From DAOUEG01 sp964595455 (GTDB lineage Bacteria > Chloroflexota > Dehalococcoidia > Dehalococcoidales > RBG-16-60-22), in contig CAZQQL010000022.1 of assembly GCA_964595455.1 (NCBI GenBank), positions 1-35,165 of the forward strand: a stretch of DNA of 35,165 nucleotides, read 5' to 3'. The notes beneath the pieces were generated by a model, which saw nothing but the letters and a program-made list of their open reading frames with translations, searched no databases and had not been told where the DNA came from. Below are positions 1-8,659 of the stretch, piece by piece. A program made the position numbers and the translations under genes. Numbering within the stretch: position 1 is the stretch's first letter; each line of letters opens with the position of its first letter.

Positions 1-837
1 CAGGTGGCCCGTACCGGTAAACCGCTCATCGTCAATGATGTCGAGCGCAGTGAAAACTTCCATAAGGTCATTGATGATACGACGGGCTTCCGTACCCGCT
101 CCCTGCTTTGTGCGCCGCTCGTTGTGAACAAGAAAATCCTCGGCGTTCTTGAGGTGCTCAACAAGCGTGACGGTACCACGTTCGAAGAACCGGACCTGGA
201 TGAAGCCGTGGCCGTCGCCAATACCGCCGCCCTGGCCATAGAAAACACCCGCCTTCATCAAACGGTACTGGATGCCTACCGGGACACCGTCATGGGCCTG
301 TCTGCAATGGTGGATGCCAAGGACCGGCACACGCGCGGGCATTCCCGCCGCGTCATGGAGTATTCGGTACTGGCGGCTTCCCTGCTGTCCATGAACCCGG
401 ACGAAATAGAAATCCTGCAGTTCGCCAGTCTGCTGCATGATATCGGCAAGATCAACATCGATACCGTTGTCCTCAACAAGTCCGGCATGCTGAGCCAGGA
501 GGAATGGCAGATCGTCCGGTCTCATCCCGAGCAGGGCGCAGCGCTGTTGCGGGAGATCGCTTTCCTTTCCAACGCCGCGGACATCGTCCTGTCCCACCAC
601 GAACGTTTTGACGGAGAAGGTTATCCGAACGGCCTGGCCGGCGAGCAGATACCCATGGGCGCCCGCATCATCGCCGTTACGGACGCATTTGATACCATGA
701 CCACCGACCGCGCTTACCGCGGCGCCATGTCCGTGGATATGGCGATCAAGGAACTCCACCGCTTCAGCGGAAGCCAGTTCTGCCCCACCGCGGTCAATGC
801 CTTTGTTTCCGGCCTGCGCCTGCGCACCAACACCTAG
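1..837 (+). CDS. GAF + HD-GYP domain protein, likely cyclic-di-GMP phosphodiesterase (5' end outside window)
   Basis: The reading frame is open from base 1, so the true start lies upstream; a GTG at position 4 is only the first possible start inside the window. About the first 85 visible residues are the C-terminal half of a GAF sensor domain, ending in the usual helix leading to the next domain. An HD-GYP domain follows, with HTRGHSRRV, the HD pair in LLHDIGK and the diagnostic HHERFDGEGYP motif all intact. Intact HD-GYP domains hydrolyse cyclic-di-GMP; the missing N-terminus probably carries more sensory modules. The gene converges on the histidine kinase gene on the other strand, and the two stop codons overlap in one CTAG. 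Domain call is firm; substrate is by family. Confidence 0.88.
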   Translation, partial: QVARTGKPLIVNDVERSENFHKVIDDTTGFRTRSLLCAPLVVNKKILGVLEVLNKRDGTTFEEPDLDEAVAVANTAALAIENTRLHQTVLDAYRDTVMGLSAMVDAKDRHTRGHSRRVMEYSVLAASLLSMNPDEIEILQFASLLHDIGKINIDTVVLNKSGMLSQEEWQIVRSHPEQGAALLREIAFLSNAADIVLSHHERFDGEGYPNGLAGEQIPMGARIIAVTDAFDTMTTDRAYRGAMSVDMAIKELHRFSGSQFCPTAVNAFVSGLRLRTNT

Positions 838-2798
838 GCGGTCTGCCGGGGCGCCCGCAGCGTAACTCTGGTCCCTTTCCCTGTTTCGGAATCGATCTTC
901 AGCGTGGCGTTAATCAGCCTCGCCCGTTCCCGCATCCCTATCATGCCGAGACGGCCGGTTTTGGCCAGGTCGCTGGTGTGCTCCGGGATCGCAAATCCCC
1001 GGCCGTTATCGCTGAGGGAGACCGTCAGGGCGTCATTGGTGAACTTGAGCCGTAATTTGACTTCCGTGGCCCCGGAATGCCGGCGGATATTGCTCAGTGC
1101 TTCCTGGGTGATACGGAAAATGGTAAGTTCCGTCTCCGGGGCCAGCCGGCTGCGCTCACCTTCCACGGAAAAAGAGGTGGTAATCCCCTGGTGCTTTTCC
1201 AGGTCCGTGATCAGCCATTCCAGGGCCGGGACAAGCCCCAAATCGTCGAGGATGGAAGGCCGCAGGTCCTGGCTGAAACGCCGGACGCCCTCCAGGGCGG
1301 AGTCAGCGGTCTCCTGCAGTTTTTCCAGTTTTCTCAGGACTTCTATATTACAGCTATCGTCCCCCTTGACGATCGTGTTCAGGCTCCGGGAAAGGTTGGC
1401 CAGCAGTTGCGCGGTATCATCATGCAGTTCCCGGGCGATGCGCAGCCGCTCATCTTCCTGCGCCCGCGTCACCTGTTTGATGTAATACTCCATGTTCCGG
1501 CGCAGCTTCTTTTCCTCCGTGACGTCCTGGGCGATGATCTGGATGCCGGATATCTTGCCCCGGCGGAACAGCGGGCTGACTTTTAGTTCCAGCACGGCGT
1601 CAAAACCATCTCTCCGTATCACCGTCACTTCCCCGATGCTGCCGGTAGGGAGGCTCTCCACTTCCAGCGGGAACAGGTCCTGGACTACCTGCCGGTCCTG
1701 CTCGTCCAGCAGTTCTACAAACGTCACCTTCTGGAGTTCTTCCAGCGTCAGGCCGGTAAGCTGCAGGGCGGCCCGGTTGGCGGAGACGATACGCGCCGAT
1801 GTCGAGCAGACGAACAGGGCATCGCTCGAATTTTCAAAAATCCCGCGGTATTCCTCTTCCGATTGCCGTAACTGCTGGGTGATATGCTGCTGCTGCCGGT
1901 ACAGCCGGGCGTTTTCCAGTGCGATGCCTATCTGGTGGCCCAGCGCTGAAAGCAGCTCCTTTTCCTGGGGGTTGAATTGCCGTTCTCCGAACATGCCGAT
2001 GCACAGCGTCCCGTTGACCTCCTGCTTGGACATGATCGGTACGATAAGCGTGGCGTGCATGTGGAAGTCCTTCACGATGTCACGGGTCAGTGTCGGTTCG
2101 CTGGATGCGTCCTCGATGAAGAGAGGTTCGCCCGTGGCGGCAACCCGGCCGTTAAAGCCTTCGCCGAGCTTGATATGGTCGAGGCCCCGGGACAGTTCTT
2201 CCGGCGCGCCGCGGGACGTGGCCAGGACGAGTTCCGGCTTCTCCTCGTCCCGCAGGAATATCCAGGCGGCGTCCGCCTGCATGACGTCGACAACGTTATC
2301 AATGGCGTTGTTCAGTACCGTGTCCAGGTCCAGCGTGGCGGAGATCGTGCTGGCCATCCGGTTGATGGCTGATAGCCGTTTCTCGCTTTCCCGGATGACC
2401 CGGACGTTGTTCTGCAGTTCTTCCTGGGTGTTCACGAGCTGCTCTACGGTCTTCTGCTGCCGGTGGATGAGCCAGGTTACCAGTAGCCCGATGAAGAAGA
2501 ACGCGATGGTTTCTGAAATAGCTTCCGCCTGGATGTTCTGGAGGATCGCCCGGGGCAGCAGGGCCAGGCCGACGATGACCGCGGTGATAACGCCGGCCCT
2601 CCAGCGGAACACGAACGCCGCGTAGGCTACCGGCGTCAGGGAGAGGATGCGATAGGTGGAATACTGCAGGAACTGGAACGGCGGCTGGGCGACGATGTCT
2701 TCCAGGATGGGTATCCTGTCTGCGTAATAAAACAGCGCCCCGAAGAGCATGATGGTAAGGATGATCCAGAAATGGGGGCTGCGCAGATACTTTACCAC
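834..2798 (-). CDS. Membrane sensor histidine kinase, NarL/DegS type (TM-GAF-PAS-HisKA_3-HATPase)
   Basis: A 654-residue membrane sensor kinase. Residues about 10-110 hold around four hydrophobic segments with little periplasmic sequence. A coiled stretch follows (115-140), then a GAF domain (about 145-300) and a PAS domain (about 312-430). The HisKA_3 box has ARELHDDTAQ with the phospho-acceptor His459. The ATPase domain has the N box around Asn570 (NIRRHSGAT) and the G boxes DNGRGF and GRLGMIGMRERA. It starts 9 bases after the response regulator stop, so the two are co-transcribed with the regulator first. A GAGG just before the ATG can serve as ribosome site. The signal is unknown; GAF/PAS suggests a small molecule or redox cue. 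Confidence 0.92.
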   Translation of the reverse strand: MVKYLRSPHFWIILTIMLFGALFYYADRIPILEDIVAQPPFQFLQYSTYRILSLTPVAYAAFVFRWRAGVITAVIVGLALLPRAILQNIQAEAISETIAFFFIGLLVTWLIHRQQKTVEQLVNTQEELQNNVRVIRESEKRLSAINRMASTISATLDLDTVLNNAIDNVVDVMQADAAWIFLRDEEKPELVLATSRGAPEELSRGLDHIKLGEGFNGRVAATGEPLFIEDASSEPTLTRDIVKDFHMHATLIVPIMSKQEVNGTLCIGMFGERQFNPQEKELLSALGHQIGIALENARLYRQQQHITQQLRQSEEEYRGIFENSSDALFVCSTSARIVSANRAALQLTGLTLEELQKVTFVELLDEQDRQVVQDLFPLEVESLPTGSIGEVTVIRRDGFDAVLELKVSPLFRRGKISGIQIIAQDVTEEKKLRRNMEYYIKQVTRAQEDERLRIARELHDDTAQLLANLSRSLNTIVKGDDSCNIEVLRKLEKLQETADSALEGVRRFSQDLRPSILDDLGLVPALEWLITDLEKHQGITTSFSVEGERSRLAPETELTIFRITQEALSNIRRHSGATEVKLRLKFTNDALTVSLSDNGRGFAIPEHTSDLAKTGRLGMIGMRERARLINATLKIDSETGKGTRVTLRAPRQTA

Positions 2799-2807
2799 GA
2801 TGGCGCC

Positions 2808-3476
2808 TCAGGCAAGGTCTTCGAGCCCAAGCCAGCAGTTTTTCAATGCCTGGAGGACGGCCTCGGTACGGGACCCGACATCCATCTTGCGGAATATGTT
2901 GGCCAGGTGGGCCTGGACGGTACGACGGCTGAGGAAGAGCGATGTTGCGATGTCCTGGTTGCTCATGCCGCGCGCCGCCAGCTTGAGTATCTCCATCTCA
3001 CGGTCGCTCAGTTCGGCCATCGGTTTGGCCTTGGGCGCCTCCGTCCCTGGTGAACTCAATCTCTGGAAGACCTTCTTGGCAATGGCCGGGTGGAGCACGG
3101 CTTCACCGGCGTACACGGCACGGATGGCGTTAACGAGGTCGTTGCCGCTGACGTTCTTCAGCAGGTAACCGGCGGCGCCCGCTTCGAGGAGCGCTACGAT
3201 GTACTGGTCGTTATCATACGCCGTCAGGATCAGGACGGCGGCCGCAGGATAGTCCGCCTTGATGCGCCGGGTGGCCTCGATGCCGTTGACCTTCGGCATG
3301 GCGATGTCCATCAGCACCACGTGCGGCTGGAGCTGCTCAACGAGTTCTATGGCTTCTTCCCCGTTGCTGGCTTCGCCGACGACTATCATGTCCTCTTCGA
3401 GGTCGATGAGGCTGCGTGTTCCTTCCCGGAACAGGGCGTGATCATCCGCTATGAGGACTTTGATTTTCTCGTTCAT
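2808..3476 (-). CDS. NarL/FixJ-family response regulator
   Basis: This is a 222-residue response regulator. The N-terminal receiver has Asp11-Asp12, phospho-acceptor Asp57 (VVLMDIAMP) and the Thr and Lys of LTAY and YLLK. The C-terminal LuxR-type helix-turn-helix spans about residues 155-205 (LSDREMEILKLAARGMSN, then RRTVQAHLANIFRKM). It is the first gene of a two-gene unit with the kinase 9 bases downstream, which is presumably its partner. A consensus-like promoter lies directly upstream on the minus strand. Its targets are not known; the divergent nuoE-like gene 223 bases away is the closest candidate besides its own operon. Confidence 0.93.
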   Translation of the reverse strand: MNEKIKVLIADDHALFREGTRSLIDLEEDMIVVGEASNGEEAIELVEQLQPHVVLMDIAMPKVNGIEATRRIKADYPAAAVLILTAYDNDQYIVALLEAGAAGYLLKNVSGNDLVNAIRAVYAGEAVLHPAIAKKVFQRLSSPGTEAPKAKPMAELSDREMEILKLAARGMSNQDIATSLFLSRRTVQAHLANIFRKMDVGSRTEAVLQALKNCWLGLEDLA

Positions 3477-3507
3477 ATTAAGTAAAATATCTTTATTGTC
3501 AACCTAC

Positions 3508-3536
3508 ATTATAAGCGTACGTGGGTCTTTTGTACA
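3508..3536 (-). promoter_or_regulatory. Putative promoter of the response regulator-kinase pair
   Basis: Read on the minus strand, there is a perfect TATAAT (3508-3513) and a TGTACA -35 (3531-3536, 4 of 6 matches), separated by 17 bases. It lies about 30 bases upstream of the regulator start. Confidence 0.5.
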
Positions 3537-3594
3537 ATCGTATTTTGACTTCCACCCCGAATCCTAGGCATTTAAGTATATGCAGAATAGGCCA

Positions 3595-3623
3595 TATGCT
3601 TGATGCTTATGGGCTCTTATAAT
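3595..3623 (+). promoter_or_regulatory. Putative promoter of the nuoE-like gene
   Basis: A perfect TATAAT at 3618-3623 lies about 75 bases before the nuoE-like start. The matching -35 position (TATGCT, 3595-3600) is poor, so this is either a weak or an activator-dependent promoter. The gene has a good ribosome site, GGAGGGA at 3684-3690. Confidence 0.4.
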
Positions 3624-3699
3624 GATACCCTGAAACTGAAAAGGTTCATATTTCGCGGCGGAACACCACACGTCGGTTTTTGCGGAGGGACATTTATCT

Positions 3700-4200
3700 A
3701 TGTTGGAGACCCAGGAAGCCATCGTCATCGATCAGGATATAGAAACAGCCAGCGAGGAGCGCGTCAATAAGGTCCTCGCAGGTTTCGAGGGAAAACCTTC
3801 AGAACTGATCACCATCCTGCAGCACGTCCAGCAGGAATTCGGATATCTCTCCGCCCAGGTCATGAACCGTATCGCACGGTTTACCGGCGTGCCGGAAAGC
3901 ACTATTTTCGGCGTCGCCACCTTTTACGCGCAGTTCAAGTTTGTGCCGGTCGGCCGCAATGTTATCAAGGTCTGCCGCGGCACCGGCTGTCATGTCAATG
4001 GCGCGCCCCGCCTCCTCGATGAGATTGCCAAGCAGCTTGATATCGGGGATGGAGAAACAACGCCGGACCGCAAGTTCACGCTGGAAACCGTTGCCTGCTT
4101 TGGCTCCTGCGCCCTCGCTCCGGTCCTCGTTATGAATAACCGGGTCTACGGCCGCGTGACCCCCGCCAAAGTGAGGGAAATCCTGCAAGAAGCCGAATAG
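3700..4200 (+). CDS. nuoE: NuoE-like [2Fe-2S] subunit (NADH dehydrogenase / hydrogenase gamma type)
   Basis: This is a 166-residue thioredoxin-like [2Fe-2S] ferredoxin of the NuoE/HoxE/HydC family. The four cluster cysteines are visible as C92-x4-C97 (VCRGTGCHVNG) and C133-x3-C137 (CFGSCALAP). The N-terminal helical part contains the usual EFGYL and PESTIFGVATFYAQF. In complexes this subunit passes electrons between the NuoF flavin and other clusters. Here it stands alone: no nuoF or nuoG follows, and the downstream neighbour is a convergent histidine kinase whose stop is only 9 bases away. Partners must be encoded elsewhere, or the protein serves another NADH- or ferredoxin-linked enzyme. 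A strong ribosome site, GGAGGGA, precedes the ATG. Confidence 0.88.
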   Translation: MLETQEAIVIDQDIETASEERVNKVLAGFEGKPSELITILQHVQQEFGYLSAQVMNRIARFTGVPESTIFGVATFYAQFKFVPVGRNVIKVCRGTGCHVNGAPRLLDEIAKQLDIGDGETTPDRKFTLETVACFGSCALAPVLVMNNRVYGRVTPAKVREILQEAE

Positions 4201-4209
4201 CTTCCCCTG

Positions 4210-4896
4210 TTATCCATTTTCATCATAATCCAGGGGCAGCCTGACGGTTATCTGTGCTCCTTTGCCGGGTTCCGAGTGAAGCGCAAAAGTCCCGCCGAGC
4301 AGCCGTGCCCGCTCTTCCATCCCGATGAGGCCCATGCGGCCTTCGGACACGTAGCCTCCCGCTTTTTCAGAGATAAGAAAACCCTTTCCGTCATCTGAAA
4401 TCACGATTTTGATAGCTTCCGGGCTTCCGGAAATTCCTATGTCAACATGCCGGGCGCCGGCGTGTTTGCTGATATTGGCCAGAGCTTCCTGGGTGATACG
4501 GAAAAGGGCAATGCCGGCTTCACTCGGCGGCTCGTTTTCCAAACCGGTAGTTGAAACGGAAACAGTGAACGGACCGTGTTTCTCAGCCTCTTCCGCCAGC
4601 CATTCGATGGCGGCAACCAGCCCGAGGTCGTCGAGAATGCGGGGGCGCAGCCCCTGGGCGGTACGCCGTACCGCCTCGAGGGCTTCAACGGCCTGAAGCC
4701 GCAGCTTCGCCAGGCCCTCCCGGAAAACGGCGTTCTGTGAAGCGGACTGCTCCTCTATTGCCTCGATGCCCCTGGTGAGCAGCAGCAGACGGGAAGCTAT
4801 GTCGTCGTGGAGGTCCCGGGCGAGGCGTTTGCGTTCCTCTTCCCGGGCGGAGATTAACTGCCGGGCGTAGGTGTGAAACCTTTGCTGGTGTTCCAT
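4210..4896 (-). CDS. Soluble histidine kinase of the NarL/DegS type (HisKA_3 + HATPase)
   Basis: A short 228-residue kinase with only the catalytic core. The H box is ARDLHDDIAS with His30, the N box is NISKHAGARH, and the G boxes are DDGKGF and GRMGLIGMEERA. No membrane segment or sensor domain is visible, so it must sense through a partner or a cytoplasmic cue. It lies 60 bases downstream of a NarL-type regulator on the same strand. No good ribosome site precedes the ATG, and no alternative start is in frame in that gap, so translation may depend on the upstream gene. Its catalytic core closely resembles that of the larger kinase at 834-2798, suggesting related pairs. Confidence 0.88.
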   Translation of the reverse strand: MEHQQRFHTYARQLISAREEERKRLARDLHDDIASRLLLLTRGIEAIEEQSASQNAVFREGLAKLRLQAVEALEAVRRTAQGLRPRILDDLGLVAAIEWLAEEAEKHGPFTVSVSTTGLENEPPSEAGIALFRITQEALANISKHAGARHVDIGISGSPEAIKIVISDDGKGFLISEKAGGYVSEGRMGLIGMEERARLLGGTFALHSEPGKGAQITVRLPLDYDENG

Positions 4897-4956
4897 GTTG
4901 TTCCGACCGGAGGGGGACTCAATAACCGGGATGGCGAGAAGGGTGGTGAAGGCTGC

Positions 4957-5622
4957 TTACTGGATGTCCTCGAGGTCGATATACCCCTGTTTGAGACCTT
5001 TGATGATAGCGTCCGTCCGGCTGCTGCAGCCAAGCTTGTTAAAGATGTTCGTCATGTGGGCTTTGACGGTACGCAGGCTGATGTACAGCTTCTCGGACAT
5101 TTCTTTATTACTCAGGCCGCGTGATGCCCATTTCAGGATCTCCATTTCACGCGTGGTTAGATGCCCGCTCGTCTCACGTTCCTCCGGGTTCTTGGAGAGA
5201 CTGGCCAGCCGCTGTACCAGTTTGCGGGTTACCTCGGGATCAAGGACGGATTCCCCGGTCCTCACGGAGCGGATGGCCTTGATAACGTCCTTGCCTGGGG
5301 AGTTCTTGAGCAGGTAGCCGCAAGCGCCGGCTTCCAGCAGGCCGATGATGTAGCGGATATCGCTGTAAGCGGTGAGGATGAGTACGGATGACGAGGGGCA
5401 GACGGACTTGATCTGCCTGGTGGCTTCGACACCGTTCAGGCGAGGCATCACGATATCCATGACGATGATGTCCGGTTTCTTTTCCCGCGCCATCTGGACG
5501 GCTTCCTCGCCGTCGCAAGCTTCACCGAGTAGTTCGAAGTCCTTTTCCTGTTCGAGGAGGTTGCGCATCCCCTCGCGGAGCATAGCATGATCATCGACGA
5601 CGATTATGCTCGTTTTGGTCAT
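4957..5622 (-). CDS. NarL/FixJ-family response regulator, candidate regulator of the acetate operon
   Basis: A 221-residue response regulator: receiver domain with Asp10-Asp11 and phospho-acceptor Asp56 (IIVMDIVMP), then a LuxR-type helix-turn-helix (LTTREMEILKWASRGLSN, RTVKAHMTNIFNKLG). It is closely similar in length and sequence to the regulator at 2808-3476, with several shared blocks (ILTAY, LLEAGA, GYLLKN), so the two are probably paralogues. It is divergent from the operon carrying acetyl-CoA synthetase and the acetate symporter. In Vibrio and Pseudomonas a LuxR-type regulator, CrbR, controls acs; the same role here is an inference from position only. Confidence 0.92.
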   Translation of the reverse strand: MTKTSIIVVDDHAMLREGMRNLLEQEKDFELLGEACDGEEAVQMAREKKPDIIVMDIVMPRLNGVEATRQIKSVCPSSSVLILTAYSDIRYIIGLLEAGACGYLLKNSPGKDVIKAIRSVRTGESVLDPEVTRKLVQRLASLSKNPEERETSGHLTTREMEILKWASRGLSNKEMSEKLYISLRTVKAHMTNIFNKLGCSSRTDAIIKGLKQGYIDLEDIQ

Positions 5623-5662
5623 ACAGCCGTGAAATTCCCTTTAGGTTTATATCTCTGGTACT

Positions 5663-5691
5663 ATTCTAATTCATTTATCGATATTTCTCAA
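5663..5691 (-). promoter_or_regulatory. Putative promoter of the second regulator-kinase pair
   Basis: On the minus strand, TTGAGA (5686-5691) and TAGAAT (5663-5668), each 5 of 6 matches, are separated by exactly 17 bases about 40 bases upstream of the regulator start. Confidence 0.55.
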
Positions 5692-5713
5692 TTCCTGAAA
5701 ACGTAACTGATGA

Positions 5714-5731
5714 GTACTAGTACCGTAGTAC
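5714..5731. promoter_or_regulatory. GTAC-repeat dyad, candidate response-regulator site
   Basis: The palindrome GTACTAGTAC (5714-5723) is followed after one base by GTAGTAC (5725-5731). It lies between the divergent promoters at 5663-5691 and 5780-5807, upstream of both -35 boxes, a normal place for an activator site. Which protein binds is unknown; the neighbouring NarL-type regulator is the obvious candidate. Confidence 0.35.
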
Positions 5732-5779
5732 GAGACAAAATAGGACTTCACGTGAAAAGCCTATACGCCGCGCGGGCGG

Positions 5780-5807
5780 TTGAAGGCTGTTGCGCACGTG
5801 ATATTAT
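5780..5807 (+). promoter_or_regulatory. Putative promoter of the acetate operon
   Basis: TTGAAG (5780-5785) and TATTAT (5802-5807) are separated by 16 bases. Transcription would start near 5814, giving a very short leader of about 9 bases before the ATG at 5823. Confidence 0.45.
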
Positions 5808-5822
5808 TAAAGATGGACAACC

Positions 5823-6128
5823 ATGCACGAGATGCCGAGGGGGCTTTTGGCGCGGATAAGAGAAAGAAACCATCAGGTTCTTGAACAGTCTTCCGAGACC
5901 AGAACAACCCTCATGAAAGCGCTGGCCAAAGCTGCCGGGAAGTGTCCAACCGGACGGAAGAACCTCAAAATAAAAGACGGCAATGAAAATCCTTACTACA
6001 CGTTAACCGCGGAACAGATGAGAGCGCTGGTTAGCGGTAATATCGAGAAAGTCGAAAGCTGGGTCAGCAACCTGGATAAGGTACAGGCTACCTGGCTTTT
6101 TCGTTGGCTCGCAAAACAAGACTGGTGA
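5823..6128 (+). CDS. Small protein of unknown function upstream of acetyl-CoA synthetase
   Basis: 101 residues, not recognised. The N-terminal half is basic and helical, with a KCPTGRKNLK segment. The C-terminal half has the pattern LTAEQMRALVSGNIEKVESW followed by a Trp-rich end (ATWLFRWLAKQDW), which reads as a real amphipathic protein and not as an antisense shadow. No signal peptide or membrane segment. It follows a plausible promoter, has only a weak ribosome site, and ends 56 bases before acs on the same strand, so the two are probably co-transcribed. A small hairpin (6144-6158) lies in the gap. It may be a regulatory or accessory protein; no function should be assumed. Confidence 0.6.
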   Translation: MHEMPRGLLARIRERNHQVLEQSSETRTTLMKALAKAAGKCPTGRKNLKIKDGNENPYYTLTAEQMRALVSGNIEKVESWVSNLDKVQATWLFRWLAKQDW

Positions 6129-6184
6129 GCCAAGCTCATTATTCCGGGAGACACCCGGTCTAAAAGAAGGAAAGGAGTTACAAC

Positions 6185-8191
<2,007 letters not shown>

Positions 8192-8200
8192 ACTGGATTC

Positions 8201-8231
8201 ATAGCCGGAGCGGGATTCCCGCTCCGGCTAT
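8201..8231 (+). terminator. Perfect 31-base inverted repeat after acs (weak terminator or processing hairpin)
   Basis: The arms ATAGCCGGAGCGGGA and TCCCGCTCCGGCTAT are perfect complements around one base. No T-run follows, so it is more likely a partial terminator or an mRNA-stabilising hairpin reducing read-through into the symporter genes than a full stop. Confidence 0.4.
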
Positions 8232-8374
8232 CTGTTAGTAAGCCGAATGGAGGATTTGTCTATGGCATAAAAAATGCCGCAGGAACATGGAGATCGGCCC
8301 GGTAGTGGAATCCCCGGCCCGGTCAGCGGCTTGGAAATGCACGTTTTAAATACTATCCGGAGGAACATTACGTT

Positions 8375-8659
8375 ATGGAACATGGACCATCAACGGAATG
8401 GCAGGTCGAGAAGTCTCAAGCGTTCAAAACGAAGCTTGGACTTATTATGTTTACTGCCTTTACGCCTATCTATCTCGCCTTTATTTTTCTAGCTGTCATC
8501 AGCCCTTCCACAATGGGACAGAGCATCGGTAGCCTGAACGTTGCCATTGTGTACGGTTTCGGCATCATCGTCCTGGCCATCGTCCTGGCGGTCATTTACA
8601 ACTACATCTGCTCCGCCAAGGAAAAACATGACCACCCCGGTGGGGAGGCTAAGAAATGA
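8375..8659 (+). CDS. DUF485 membrane protein (YjcH-like), partner of the acetate symporter
   Basis: A 94-residue inner-membrane protein with two transmembrane helices (about 23-45 and 57-80) and a charged, His-containing tail (KEKHDHPGG). This is the size and topology of the DUF485 family, whose genes are habitually placed directly before actP-type symporters. The molecular role of DUF485 proteins is not settled; they are thought to assist the symporter. GGAGGAA at 8359-8365 is a good ribosome site. The stop overlaps the start of the symporter gene in ATGA, so the two are translationally coupled. Confidence 0.85.
   Translation: MEHGPSTEWQVEKSQAFKTKLGLIMFTAFTPIYLAFIFLAVISPSTMGQSIGSLNVAIVYGFGIIVLAIVLAVIYNYICSAKEKHDHPGGEAKK

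Noticed and set aside
8274..8492. A 72-codon plus-strand frame overlapping the DUF485 gene
   Set aside because: It is out of frame with a gene having a good ribosome site and membrane segments, and itself lacks both.
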